From assembly GCA_017302015.1 (NCBI GenBank), contig JAFLEE010000012.1, positions 25,118 through 89,117 on the forward strand: a stretch of 64,000 bases of DNA. The letters run 5' to 3'. A model generated the notes under the pieces. The model made no database searches. It saw only the letters and a list, made by a program, of their open reading frames with translations, and was not told where the DNA came from. Within the stretch, counting starts at the first letter, position 1. Each line of letters starts with the position of its first letter. The translations under genes and the position numbers were made by a program. Below, piece by piece: positions 35,257-44,183 of the stretch. Source of the stretch: Spirochaetota bacterium (GTDB taxonomy: Bacteria; Spirochaetota; UBA12135; COTS27; JAFLEE01).

Positions 35257-35358
35257 ATACGGCACTCGAGACCTGCGCGGTCTTCCCCATGCCTGAAAGG
35301 CGCGGGAACCCGGCGGGTGCGGAGTGGTCGGAAGTCGGGATTTTCACAGGAGCGCTGA

Positions 35359-36882
35359 ATGGATCGTAACGTAAGACGGACTGTCAACGGGTTCCTCTTC
35401 CTCAGCCCGAACATCACGGGGTTCATGGTTTTCACCGCTTTCCCCATCGTGTTCAGCCTTTACATGGCCTTCACCGACTGGGACCTCACCTTGCACAATA
35501 TGTTCAAGGAGACCTCCTGGCCGCGCTTCATCTTCGTGGCCAACTTCATCGAACTCCTCCAGTCCAAGGAGTTCCCAAAGTACTTCGGGAACACCCTCTT
35601 CTTCATGATGGGGTTGCCGCTGGGCATGGCGCTCTCCCTCCTGCTCGCCATCCTCCTCAACCAAGACCTGAAGGGCCGCTTCACCAATATCCGCAAGGTC
35701 TTCTTCGCCGGCGTGGTCTTCTTCGCCAGCATCTCGATCCTCGTGGTCTTCGGGATGAAGACGACGGCGATCACCATCCTCCTCACCAGCGTGTTCTGGC
35801 TCGTGATGGGCACGGGCACCTGGGTCGGCGCCACCTGGTATCGGACGGTCTTCTACCTGCCGCACTTCACCTCGGGGGTCGCCACCTTCCTGCTGTGGAA
35901 GAAGATGTACAACCCCCAGACCGGCCCGATCAACCTGGCCCTGGTCGGGCCCCTGGAGAGCGCGACGACGGTCATCAAGTCGATCTCGCGCTCCGAAGTC
36001 GTCGGCGGGGTGGCCACGGTCAGTTCGCCGATCTTCACCGGGCTCGAGTACCTCTTCCTCGCCGCCATGGTGGGCACCTTCTTCATGGGGCTGCGCCGCA
36101 CCTGGAAATGGTGGGATGACGGTCAGGCCGGGCTCCTCTCCGCGATCGTCTGCGTGGCCTTCCTCGCGCTCCCGTTCGCCATCGGGAGCGGGGCGGGCTG
36201 GTTCGCCCACCCCAATGCCGGTCTCATCGCCGGGCTCGCCGCGGCGGCCGTGCTCGTCGTCTATCTCGTCCTCTCCATCAAGGGGCCGTCCTTCAAGAGC
36301 GCGTTCGCCTTCAACATGGGGAGCATGGCCCTCATCACCCTGATGATCATGGTCATCGAGTTCGCGTTCCTCGGCTTCTCCATCGTCTCCGCCAACATGC
36401 CCGCCAACGCCTGGGCCAGCGGCGGGCTGCGCCCCCCCGAGTGGTTGGCCAATTATTATTGGGCCAAGCCGGCTATCATGATCATGGGCCTCTGGGGCGC
36501 CATCGGCAGCAATAACGTGATCCTCTACCAGGCCGGCCTCTCCGTGATCTCGAAGGAGCTCTACGAGGCGGCCGACGTCGACGGGGCGACCTCGATGCAG
36601 AAGTTCTGGAACGTCACCTGGCCGCAACTCGCGCCGACGACCTTCTTCATCTTCGTCATGGGCATCATCGGCGGCCTCCAAGGCGGCTTCGAGATGGCGC
36701 GGACCATGACCGGCGGGGGCCCGGCCGGCGCCACCACCACGATGACCTTCTTCCTCTACGAGCAGGGCTTCGATTCCGGTCGCCTCGGCTACGCCTCGGC
36801 GGTCGCCTGGTCCATCTTCGTGATGGTCATGGTGATCACGCTGATCAACTGGAAATACGGGAGGAAACATGAAACAGAGTGA
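35359..36882 (+). CDS. MalF-type sugar ABC permease with ~200-residue insertion
   Basis: The 507-residue membrane protein begins like a MalF/UgpA-type permease (GFLFLSPNITGFMVFTAFPIVFSLYMAFTDWDL) and ends with the EAA loop ELYEAADVDGATSMQKFWNVTWPQLAP and LTMTGGGPAG-like sequence. About 300 residues is normal. Here roughly 200 residues with extra hydrophobic helices separate FTSGVATFLLWKKMYNPQTG from the C-terminal core at GLWGAIGSNNVILYQAGL. It should still form the translocation channel with the MalG-type partner. An AGGAG precedes the ATG, and the stop overlaps the next gene by 14 bases. Confidence 0.85.
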   Translation: MDRNVRRTVNGFLFLSPNITGFMVFTAFPIVFSLYMAFTDWDLTLHNMFKETSWPRFIFVANFIELLQSKEFPKYFGNTLFFMMGLPLGMALSLLLAILLNQDLKGRFTNIRKVFFAGVVFFASISILVVFGMKTTAITILLTSVFWLVMGTGTWVGATWYRTVFYLPHFTSGVATFLLWKKMYNPQTGPINLALVGPLESATTVIKSISRSEVVGGVATVSSPIFTGLEYLFLAAMVGTFFMGLRRTWKWWDDGQAGLLSAIVCVAFLALPFAIGSGAGWFAHPNAGLIAGLAAAAVLVVYLVLSIKGPSFKSAFAFNMGSMALITLMIMVIEFAFLGFSIVSANMPANAWASGGLRPPEWLANYYWAKPAIMIMGLWGAIGSNNVILYQAGLSVISKELYEAADVDGATSMQKFWNVTWPQLAPTTFFIFVMGIIGGLQGGFEMARTMTGGGPAGATTTMTFFLYEQGFDSGRLGYASAVAWSIFVMVMVITLINWKYGRKHETE

Positions 36883-37756
36883 AGGCACCCAGGCGCCCGC
36901 GGACGCCAAGATCATCAAGATCATCAACCCGAAATTCTGGGCCCTCTCCCTGGCGGGCATCACGTTCAAGCACCTCGCCCTCACCTGTCTGGCGGTGCTC
37001 GTGGCGCTCCCGTTCATCTGGATGGTGCTCACGAGCCTCAAGCCCCTCGGCGAGGTCGGCCTCCCCGAGTGGATCCCCAGCGCCTGGCAGTGGAACAACT
37101 ACGGCGAGGTGTTCAAGGTCATCAATTACGGCCAGTTCTACCTCAACTCGATCTTCGTCGCCTGCTGGGTGACCTTCCTGCAGGTCTTCACCAGTTCGCT
37201 CGCGGCGTTCTCCTTCTCGCGGTTGCAGTGGAAATTGCGCGACCGGCTCTTCGTGCTCTATCTCGGCACGATGATGCTGCCCGGCATCGTGATGATGATC
37301 CCCAACTACCAGATCATGATCAAGCTGGGCCTCGTCGATTCCTACCTCGGCCTCATCCTCCCCGGCGCCTTCTCCACCTTCGGCACCTTCCTGCTGCGCC
37401 AGTTCATGCTCTCCATCCCCCGCAGCCTCGACGAGGCCGCGGAGATCGACGGCTGCGGCCCCTGGCAGCTCTTCTGGGAGATCGTGCTGCCCCTGGCCCG
37501 GCCGGGCCTCATCGCCCTGACCATCTTCACCTTCATCGGGAACTACCAGAGCTTCTTCTGGCCCCTCGTCATGCTCAAGAGCGTCGACAAGTTCACCCTG
37601 CCCATCGGCCTGCTGTTCTTCGACTCCACCCGGGGCCAGGTGACGCACCTGCTCATGGCGGCCGTCACCATGAGCATCGTGCCGATGATCCTCATCTTCG
37701 TGCTCCTCCAGAAGTACATGGTGAAGGGGATCTTCCTCGGGGGCGTGAAAGGGTAG
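36869..37756 (+). CDS. MalG-type sugar ABC permease
   Basis: This 295-residue permease has six predicted helices and a clear EAA loop (SLDEAAEIDGCGPWQLFWEIVLPLARPGL). It begins with a cytoplasmic KIIKIINPKFWAL segment. The GGGAGGAAAC site precedes the ATG inside the upstream gene. It pairs with the MalF-type protein for import of an oligosaccharide. Neither binding protein nor ATPase lies in this operon; a solute-binding protein is encoded 12 kb away at 49196. Confidence 0.9.
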   Translation: MKQSEGTQAPADAKIIKIINPKFWALSLAGITFKHLALTCLAVLVALPFIWMVLTSLKPLGEVGLPEWIPSAWQWNNYGEVFKVINYGQFYLNSIFVACWVTFLQVFTSSLAAFSFSRLQWKLRDRLFVLYLGTMMLPGIVMMIPNYQIMIKLGLVDSYLGLILPGAFSTFGTFLLRQFMLSIPRSLDEAAEIDGCGPWQLFWEIVLPLARPGLIALTIFTFIGNYQSFFWPLVMLKSVDKFTLPIGLLFFDSTRGQVTHLLMAAVTMSIVPMILIFVLLQKYMVKGIFLGGVKG

Positions 37757-37846
37757 TCAAACCCCGGTCGGGCCGGCTTTCGATGCGGGGAAAGTCCCCG
37801 CAACGCTCCGGCGCCGTCCGTTCGTCGGCCATCCTGGCCTCCTCAC

Positions 37847-37891
37847 CTTCTCGTTCCAAGCGCGCCCTCCTGGCGCGCGTGGAACGAGAAG
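37847..37891. repeat. 20-bp-arm inverted repeat (hairpin 1)
   Basis: The left arm at 37847-37866 pairs with 37872-37891 around a 5-base loop CTCCT, with a single mismatch in 20 positions. It could be a terminator for the permease operon, though no T-tract follows. Confidence 0.75.
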
Positions 37892-37945
37892 CGTCGCCTC
37901 CGGTCGCGGGGCCTTTCCCCTCCTCTTAAAATCCGGCCCCGACCG

Positions 37946-37967
37946 TCACCCTAAATCTTTAGGGTGA
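37946..37967. repeat. 10-bp-arm inverted repeat (hairpin 2)
   Basis: TCACCCTAAA-TC-TTTAGGGTGA is a perfect dyad. Confidence 0.7.
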
Positions 37968-38004
37968 GAGGGGGCGGACCGAATCTCAAAATGCTTTTTG
38001 CCAC

Positions 38005-38028
38005 CCTCACCCCAAGAATGGGGTGAGG
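38005..38028. repeat. 10-bp-arm inverted repeat (hairpin 3)
   Basis: CCTCACCCCA-AGAA-TGGGGTGAGG is a perfect stem with a GNRA-like tetraloop context. The CTCACCC core is shared with hairpin 2. Confidence 0.7.
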
Positions 38029-38056
38029 CTCGGGGGCTGAACGGCTTTTGGAAGCG

Positions 38057-38134
38057 TGGTTCACGGATCCTTTCGGAGGCGTCCTGCGCCCGCGTTGCGG
38101 GCGCCGAGACGCCGGAGAAAGGGTCCGTGAACCA
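38057..38134. repeat. 78-bp cruciform-like inverted repeat (hairpin 4)
   Basis: Outer arms TGGTTCACGGA and TCCGTGAACCA are perfect complements, extended inward with mismatches. A second perfect stem, GCGCCCGC-GTT-GCGGGCGC (38086-38104), forms the tip. This resembles a MITE-like or REP-like element. Confidence 0.7.
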
Positions 38135-38212
38135 TGCGGATAGCGAGTGAAGACCCGAGCGGGGGTTGATCGATTCGTTGTATGATCCAGGTCTGGCCAC
38201 CGGTCCTTTCCC

Positions 38213-40492
38213 GTGAATAACGCACTCTCCCCCCGGGCCCAGCGGCGCGGGATGAATCTTTCCGTCTTTTCGGCGGCGTTCGGTACGGCATTCGCCGCCG
38301 GCACCGGGGGGCCCATCTTCGCCGGGCTCCTCCTGGCGCTGGCGATGAGCCCGGTGCAGATCGGGGTCATCAACTCGCTGGCGGTGCTCTTCATCCCGCT
38401 CCAGATCGCCGGGGTCTTCCTCGAGCGCCTTCGGTTCCCGCGCAAGCGCATCTGGGTGGCGTCGGTGCTGCTGCAGCGGCTGGCCTGGATGGCGCTCATC
38501 CTCATCACGGCCTTCCGGGCCGATTTCGAGCGGGACCAGTTCGCCTACCTCTTCACCCTCCTGTTCGCCCTCACGTGCCTTTTCGCGCAGATCCCCGGGA
38601 GCCTCTGGTTCTCGTGGATGGGCGACCTCGTCCCCGGGAACAAGCAGGCGGCCTTCTGGAGCCGGCGCAACGCGGTGGCCCAGGCGATCACCGTGCTCAG
38701 CGCGCTCGCCATCGGCTACGCCGTGGAGCGCCTCCACAATAACCTCGAGGCCTACCTCATCGTCCTCGCGGCGGCCCTCGCCCTCGGCTTCATCGAGGTC
38801 CTCATCCATTCCAAGGTGGCCGATCCCCGGCCCCCCGCGGGGCCCATCCGCCTGCGGCAGACCCTCGAGGTGGTGGAGAACCTCTTCACCGAACTGCGCC
38901 GCTTCTGGCGCGAGAAGAGCGAGGAGAAGCGCAATTACCTGCTCCTCACCGGGGCCTTCGCCATCCACAGCTTCGCCGGCTGGTTCTTCTCCCCCTTCGT
39001 CTTCATCTACCTGCAGAAGGACATGGGCTTCTCCCAACTCCACGTCCAGGGGCTTTCGGCGCTGGCGACGACGGTGGCCTTTTTCGCCACCTTCTTCTAC
39101 CGCTCCTTCGGCACGCGCTTCGGCATGAAGCCGATCCTCGTCTTCTGCTGGCTCCTCAAGATCGTGGAGTTCATGGCGTGGATTTTGGTCTGCTCCCGCG
39201 ACCTGTCCCATTGGTATTTGCTCATTTTCGTCATGGCCGGGTTCATCAATATCGGCATCCTCATCGCCCAGTTCACCCTGCTCAACCAGGTGACCCGGGC
39301 CGAGAACCGCGCGCTGCTTTCCGCCGTCTTCTTCTCTGTGCTCGGCCTGGCCGGGTTCGTGTCCGCCAACCTAAGCGGCGTGGTGTACCAGGGGCTCCAG
39401 CGTTTCGCCTTCCCGCTCTGGGGAGGCGTTTTCGGCCCCTTCCAATTCATCGGCATCGGCGTGCTGCTGTCGCTCTTCTTCAGCGCGGCCCTCACCATGG
39501 CCTTCTCGGAACGGGGCACCCCCGATGCCTGGACCTTCTTCCGCCTCGTGGTTTCCCATAACCCGGTGCGCATGGTCCTCCAATCCCAGATCCTCGACCA
39601 GCCCCTCACCGAAGGGCGGCGGACCGAGACCCTCTCCCAGGCCAATGGGTCCCTCTTCGAGAAGGAATGGATCGCGGGGCTCGACAGCCCGTCGACGTGG
39701 GTGCGCGGCGAAACGGTCATCTCCCTCTACCGCAGCGGGGGGAGGTCCGGGTTCCCCCCCTCCCGGGCGCTGCGGGAGAAGCTCCTGGAACTCGCCTTCG
39801 ACGCCTCCTCCAATCTCCAGCCCCAGGCCATCCTCGCCCTGGGGCAGATCCAGGCGCGGGAGGCGGTGCCCCGCCTGCGCGAACTCTACCTGCGCCAGCG
39901 GCGCACCGGCGAGAAGACCCTGGCGGGGGCGGCGCTGGTCTCCCTCGGGCGCATGGAAGACCCCCTCCTGGCGCCGATCTTCCGGTCCATCCTGGGGGAT
40001 CGCGCTGAGCTCCGGTTCTGGCCGGCCGCCGCCGAGGGTCTCGGGAAAGTCGGGCAAACCGGCGACAGCCCCCTCCTCTTCCGGGCCATGGACCGGGACC
40101 CCTGCGCCCGCAAGCCCCTCTACCGGAAATTGTATTGGATCGCGCTCTCCCGCCTGCGCGAAAAAGATTCGCCCCTCTTCACCCTCTATGAACGGGAGGA
40201 GAAGGAGGCCGGTTCGGGGATGGAGAAACTCCTCGAGGAGTTGGCCGGCGATATGAAGGCCCACCTGGGGATGGAAGAGGGCGTCTGGGAGCAGGTCGCC
40301 CATTGCGCCCATTCGACGGGAGCCCTGAAGCGCCTATGGGCCTTCATCCCTCCCGAGGGACGCCATCGGTTCCCCGCCTGGTTCGAAACCCGCATGGTCC
40401 GCGACCGGGGGAATGAGGTGGACGGACTCGCCATGCTCTGGTTCTGCAAAAGCGTCCTGGGCCGCGATTTCCCGAAACTACGGGACGCCTGA
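38213..40492 (+). CDS. MFS transporter fused to C-terminal HEAT-like repeats (paralogue A)
   Basis: The 759-residue protein has an MFS-like membrane domain of about twelve helices (residues 20-440: PIFAGLLLALAMSPVQIGVINSLAVLFIPLQIAGV and others), with loops such as LVPGNKQAAFWSRRNA. Residues about 480-759 form a soluble all-helical region with HEAT-like units (KLLELAFDASSNLQPQAILALGQIQAREAVPRLRELYLR, GAALVSLGRMEDPLLAPIF). A paralogue lies at 61451. The GTG start at 38213 is chosen because the extra N-terminal residues mirror the paralogue; ATG at 38252 is possible. The substrate is unknown. Confidence 0.72.
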   Translation: MNNALSPRAQRRGMNLSVFSAAFGTAFAAGTGGPIFAGLLLALAMSPVQIGVINSLAVLFIPLQIAGVFLERLRFPRKRIWVASVLLQRLAWMALILITAFRADFERDQFAYLFTLLFALTCLFAQIPGSLWFSWMGDLVPGNKQAAFWSRRNAVAQAITVLSALAIGYAVERLHNNLEAYLIVLAAALALGFIEVLIHSKVADPRPPAGPIRLRQTLEVVENLFTELRRFWREKSEEKRNYLLLTGAFAIHSFAGWFFSPFVFIYLQKDMGFSQLHVQGLSALATTVAFFATFFYRSFGTRFGMKPILVFCWLLKIVEFMAWILVCSRDLSHWYLLIFVMAGFINIGILIAQFTLLNQVTRAENRALLSAVFFSVLGLAGFVSANLSGVVYQGLQRFAFPLWGGVFGPFQFIGIGVLLSLFFSAALTMAFSERGTPDAWTFFRLVVSHNPVRMVLQSQILDQPLTEGRRTETLSQANGSLFEKEWIAGLDSPSTWVRGETVISLYRSGGRSGFPPSRALREKLLELAFDASSNLQPQAILALGQIQAREAVPRLRELYLRQRRTGEKTLAGAALVSLGRMEDPLLAPIFRSILGDRAELRFWPAAAEGLGKVGQTGDSPLLFRAMDRDPCARKPLYRKLYWIALSRLREKDSPLFTLYEREEKEAGSGMEKLLEELAGDMKAHLGMEEGVWEQVAHCAHSTGALKRLWAFIPPEGRHRFPAWFETRMVRDRGNEVDGLAMLWFCKSVLGRDFPKLRDA

Positions 40493-40782
40493 AGTTCTAC
40501 GAGAAAAACCTCCACGCCTTCGTGGAGCTTACGCCTTGAAGCCCATGAAGTACGCGGGCGGACCTTACCTATCGGCGAGATGTCCCCCGGGTTGGAGCGA
40601 CCGACGCGCTTGGCCAAGCTTCGTCGATCCCTCTGCCGATTCGAACCGCAGACCCGTGCACGTGTGGGAGCCGCGTATGCGCGAGTTCCGGCGGTAAGAG
40701 AGGGGGTTCGGGCGGACGGCTTCCACCGCAGCCCGGGCGGCGATGTGGTATCATTGGTCGGCACGACTGGGGTGCCAGGCAG
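40493..40782. other. 290-bp intergenic region
   Basis: A small hairpin CTCCACG-CCTT-CGTGGAG at 40510-40527 may terminate the MFS transcript. No coding signal or convincing RNA gene is visible. An extended -10 element lies near the right end. Confidence 0.5.
40746..40754 (+). promoter_or_regulatory. Extended -10 element for the CsgG-like gene
   Basis: TGG-TATCAT matches the TGn-TANNNT extended -10 pattern, about 30 bases upstream of the start. No -35 box is evident. Confidence 0.35.
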
Positions 40783-42165
40783 GTGAAAATGTCCGCAGGA
40801 TCATGGCGTCGCAACCTCTTCTTCACCCTCTCGCTTTGCCTCGCCGCCGCGGGGCAGACTCGGCCGACGGTGGCCTTCCTTGATCTCGAAAATCTCGGGG
40901 AAGAGAAACTCGGCGCCTATTGCAAGGCGCTCCCGGCCATGGCCCTGGCCGACCTTTCCGGAGTGAAGAACCTCGCCCTCGTCGACCGCCAGAGCCTGCG
41001 CTCCGTCATGAAGGAACTCGCCCTGGGAGAATCGGGGATCCTGGATGAAAAAACCGCCCCGAAACTCGGGAACCTCATGGGGGCCCAACTCCTCGTCCTG
41101 GGCCAATTGCTCCCCGCGGGCGCCCATTGGGCCCTCACCTGGAAACTCCTGAAGACCGAAACCGGCGCGGTCCTGTCGGGGGGGAGCCTCGATGGCGAGG
41201 AAGCCCGACTCGCCGACCTCAAGGGGCGATTCGTCTCCGCCGTGCACGGCGCCCTCGCCAAGGAAATCCCCGACCTCGGCCCGGCCCCCAAGGCTCCCGC
41301 CGAATCCCTCCCCGGCGATGATTTCCGGCGCTACGGCGCGGCGCTCGCGAGCGCCGATTCCGGCGATGACGCGCGGGCCCGGGAGATCCTCCAGGAACTC
41401 GCCGCCCGTCGCCCCGGCTTCGTCTATGCCCGTGGGGAACTCTCCGCCCTCGAGGCCCGCCTGGTGATCCTCGAGAAGGAGCGCGAGAAGGCCATCCGCG
41501 AGAAGGTCGACGCCGGGCCCCGGGATTGGGGCGGGTTCCTGTCCACCACCTCCGTGCTCGCCTCGTCGATGAAGTACACCCAACTCCTGGCCTACGTGAG
41601 GAGTTTCCGGGGGAATTTCCCGCCGCCGCCGCCCGGCTCCCCCATGAATACGGGCGAAATGGGGCTCTACTACGAGACGATGGCCCTTTCCATGCTGAAG
41701 CGCCACGAAGAGGCCCTGCCGGTGTGCGAAGCCTTCCTCAAGGCCTATCCCGCCTCCGTCTACGGCACCTCGGTGCGCCTTTCCCTCAACCAGAGCCTCC
41801 AGTCGGTGAAGACCCGCGCCTCCAAGCGCGCGAGCATCGGGGCCGAAGTGGCCGCCGAATTGGAGCGGGCCAAGGCCGCCGAACTCGAGGACCGCTATTT
41901 CGCCGAGTACACCGCGGGGATCAAATGGCTGTCCGGGGGATTCCATGAGGAGGCCCTCGCCCTCTTCCAGAAGATCCCGCTCTCCGGCCTTTCCCGTAAG
42001 TACGGCTTAAGCGGGGACAATCTCCTCTACCAAATCTTCAATTGCCATTACCAGCTAGCCCGCAAGGAGAGCGGGCTCAAGGTGATGAAGGCGATGGAGA
42101 CTCTCTACCCCGAGAGCCCGTATCTCGCCACGCTACTCAGCATGTCGGCTATGTTCCCGCAGTAG
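40783..42165 (+). CDS. CsgG/LpoB-like secreted protein with TPR-like C-terminus
   Basis: The 460-residue protein has a signal peptide (NLFFTLSLCLAAAG) followed by a CsgG-like fold: PTVAFLDLENLG, LALVDRQSLRSVMKELALGESGI and KLGNLMGAQLLVLGQL match the CsgG/FlgO/LpoB pattern. The second half is helical with TPR-like pairs (YYETMALSMLKRHEEALPVCEAFLKAYPASVYG, GFHEEALALFQKI). Such proteins sense or build outer-membrane structures. No curli genes are nearby. GTG at 40783 or ATG at 40789 could start; AGGCAGG lies just upstream. Confidence 0.65.
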   Translation: MKMSAGSWRRNLFFTLSLCLAAAGQTRPTVAFLDLENLGEEKLGAYCKALPAMALADLSGVKNLALVDRQSLRSVMKELALGESGILDEKTAPKLGNLMGAQLLVLGQLLPAGAHWALTWKLLKTETGAVLSGGSLDGEEARLADLKGRFVSAVHGALAKEIPDLGPAPKAPAESLPGDDFRRYGAALASADSGDDARAREILQELAARRPGFVYARGELSALEARLVILEKEREKAIREKVDAGPRDWGGFLSTTSVLASSMKYTQLLAYVRSFRGNFPPPPPGSPMNTGEMGLYYETMALSMLKRHEEALPVCEAFLKAYPASVYGTSVRLSLNQSLQSVKTRASKRASIGAEVAAELERAKAAELEDRYFAEYTAGIKWLSGGFHEEALALFQKIPLSGLSRKYGLSGDNLLYQIFNCHYQLARKESGLKVMKAMETLYPESPYLATLLSMSAMFPQ

Positions 42166-42195
42166 CGCGGAAAGCGTAGGCCGCGGGGGTGAACG

Positions 42196-43275
42196 TTAGC
42201 GCTTGGCGAAGGCCGCCATGAAGGCCGCGAGCTTCTCGCATCCCTCCACCGGCATGGCGTTGTAGATCGAGGCGCGGATGCCGCCGACGGAGCGGTGGCC
42301 CTTCAGGTTCACGAAGCCGGCGGCTTCGGCTTCCTTGACGAACAGGGCCGTCTTGTCCTCGTCGGGGAGGGTGAAGACGATGTTCATGAGCGAGCGGTCC
42401 TTGGCCACCACGGGGCACTTGTAGAAGCCCTGGCTGCCGTCGATGGCGCCGTAGAGGAGGCCCGCCTTCTGCTCGTTGCGCTTTTCGACGGCGGCGAGGC
42501 CGCCGGCTTCCCCGGCGATCCAATCGAGCATGAGGCCCATGAGATAGACGCCGAAGACGGGCGGCGTGTTCACCATGCTGTCGTTCTCGGCCTGGCCCTT
42601 GTAGGAGAGGAGTTCGGGGAGTTCGGGGTTGCAGCGGTCGAGGAGGTCTTTGCGGATGACGACGAGGGTCACGCCCGAGGGGCCCAGGTTCTTTTGGGCG
42701 CCGGCGAAGATGATCCCGAACCGCCCGAAATCGAGGCGTTTGGAGAGGATATCCGACGACATGTCGCTGATGAGGGGGTTCTTCACGTCGGGGAGCTCGC
42801 GGTACTGGGTGCCGAAGATCGTGTTGTTCGAGCACATCCACGTATAGGCCGCGTCGGGGGAATAGGCGAGCTTCTTGAGGTCGGGGAGGGCGGTGTAATT
42901 GGCGTCTTTCCCGCTGAAGAGCACGTTGACGCCGCCGTAGCGCTTGCCCTCTTTGATGGCCTTGCTCGTCCACATGCCCGTGTCGATATAGTCGGCCTTC
43001 TTGCCGGCCCCGAGGAAGTTCATGGGGATCTGGATGAATTGCATGGTCGCCCCGCCCTGGAGGAAGAGGGCGCGGTACTGGTCGCCTAGGCCCATGAGGG
43101 AGAGGAGTTTCTTCTCGGTCTCGGCGAAGATCTGCACGACCTGCTTGCCCCGGTGCGAGGCCTCCATGATGGAATAGCCGAGGCCCGGGTAGTTCTGGAA
43201 CTCTTTCTGGGCCCGGTCGAGGACGCTCTTGGGGAGGACGGCGGGGCCGGGGTTGAAATTATAGATCGTCGCCAT
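42196..43275 (-). CDS. serC: Phosphoserine aminotransferase
   Basis: This 359-residue SerC makes 3-phosphoserine from 3-phosphohydroxypyruvate in serine synthesis. NFNPGPAVLPKSVLDRAQ, SIMEASHRGK, LFLQGGATMQF and the PLP lysine in IFAGAQKNLGPSGVTLVV are diagnostic. The gene follows gpmA by 20 bases with an AGGA site and shares its transcript; both act around 3-phosphoglycerate. Confidence 0.96.
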   Translation of the reverse strand: MATIYNFNPGPAVLPKSVLDRAQKEFQNYPGLGYSIMEASHRGKQVVQIFAETEKKLLSLMGLGDQYRALFLQGGATMQFIQIPMNFLGAGKKADYIDTGMWTSKAIKEGKRYGGVNVLFSGKDANYTALPDLKKLAYSPDAAYTWMCSNNTIFGTQYRELPDVKNPLISDMSSDILSKRLDFGRFGIIFAGAQKNLGPSGVTLVVIRKDLLDRCNPELPELLSYKGQAENDSMVNTPPVFGVYLMGLMLDWIAGEAGGLAAVEKRNEQKAGLLYGAIDGSQGFYKCPVVAKDRSLMNIVFTLPDEDKTALFVKEAEAAGFVNLKGHRSVGGIRASIYNAMPVEGCEKLAAFMAAFAKR

Positions 43276-43295
43276 GGGGATTCCTGGGGAGGGGA

Positions 43296-44042
43296 TTATT
43301 TCGCCTTGCTCTGGTTCGCGACGCCTTCGATGGCGGCCTTGATGCGCGCCTGGTCGCCCAGGTAATAGTGCTTCACGGCCTTGAGTTGGTCGTCGAGCTC
43401 GTAGACGAGCGGGGTGGCGGTGGGGATGTTGAGTTTCAGGATGTCGGCCTCGCTCATCTGGTCGAGGTATTTCACCAGGGCGCGCAGGCTATTGCCGTGG
43501 GCCGCGATGATGATGCGCTTGCCGGCCTTGAGTTGGGGGACGATCTCGCGCTCGTAATAGGGCACGAATCGGGCGACCGTCTCCTTCAGGCTCTCGGTGA
43601 GGGGGAGTTCGGCAGGGGAGAGGTCATGGTAGCGGCGGTCGTGGCCGGGGTAGCGCTCGTCGGATTTCTCAAGGGCCGGGGGGGGGATGTCGTAGGAGCG
43701 GCGCCAGATGTTCACCTGATCCTCGCCGAATTTCTTCGCGGTCTCGGACTTATTAAGGCCCTGGAGCGAGCCGTAATGGCGCTCGTTGAGGCGCCAGTGG
43801 CGGATGACCGGCACCCACTGGAGGTCGAGTTCGTCCATCGTCATCCACAGCGTGCGGATGGCGCGCTTCAGCACCGAGGTATAGGCCAAGTCGAAGGTGT
43901 AGCCCTCTTTCTTGAGGACCACCCCGGCGTCCTTGGCTTCGGCGAGGCCCTTTTCGGAGAGGTCGACGTCGGTCCAGCCGGTGAAGCGGTTTTCCTGGTT
44001 CCAGGTGGATTCGCCGTGGCGCAGGAGGACGAGCTTGATCAT
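43296..44042 (-). CDS. gpmA: 2,3-bisphosphoglycerate-dependent phosphoglycerate mutase
   Basis: This 248-residue enzyme interconverts 3- and 2-phosphoglycerate. The phosphohistidine motif is [24 protein letters not shown] (His9). [18 protein letters not shown] and [20 protein letters not shown] carry the other catalytic residues. The length is typical of the cofactor-dependent form. The start has GAGG upstream and a possible TAGAAT -10 at 44070-44065. Confidence 0.97.
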   Translation of the reverse strand: MIKLVLLRHGESTWNQENRFTGWTDVDLSEKGLAEAKDAGVVLKKEGYTFDLAYTSVLKRAIRTLWMTMDELDLQWVPVIRHWRLNERHYGSLQGLNKSETAKKFGEDQVNIWRRSYDIPPPALEKSDERYPGHDRRYHDLSPAELPLTESLKETVARFVPYYEREIVPQLKAGKRIIIAAHGNSLRALVKYLDQMSEADILKLNIPTATPLVYELDDQLKAVKHYYLGDQARIKAAIEGVANQSKAK

Positions 44043-44064
44043 GGGAGGCCTCGAGGGGGGAAGG

Positions 44065-44070
44065 ATTCTA
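44065..44070 (-). promoter_or_regulatory. Possible -10 box of gpmA-serC
   Basis: TAGAAT on the minus strand lies 23 bases before the gpmA ATG. The -35 is not well defined. Confidence 0.35.
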
Positions 44071-44172
44071 CGCCCGATTCGCGGCTGGGAGCCGAAGGCG
44101 TATGGCGAAATTTATCATGGGGCGCACGGGCGGGGCGCGGATCCCCGGGACTTCCGATTCCCCATCGTCCGG

Positions 44173-44178
44173 TATAAT
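44173..44178 (+). promoter_or_regulatory. -10 box for a leaderless AraC-type regulator transcript
   Basis: A perfect TATAAT ends 5 bases before the ATG at 44184, and no ribosome-binding site is present. Confidence 0.55.
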
Positions 44179-44183
44179 ACCCC

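Larger units (their letters stand above)
37757..38212. other. 456-bp intergenic region with a cluster of strong hairpins
   Basis: No gene is supported here. Four inverted repeats occur in 290 bases, listed separately. A TATGAT at about 38179 could be a weak -10 for the next gene. Confidence 0.7.

Noticed and set aside
40625-40670. tRNA-like T-loop (GGTTCGAATC on the minus strand)
   Set aside because: The T-stem has a mismatch, and no acceptor, D or anticodon stems can be built around it.
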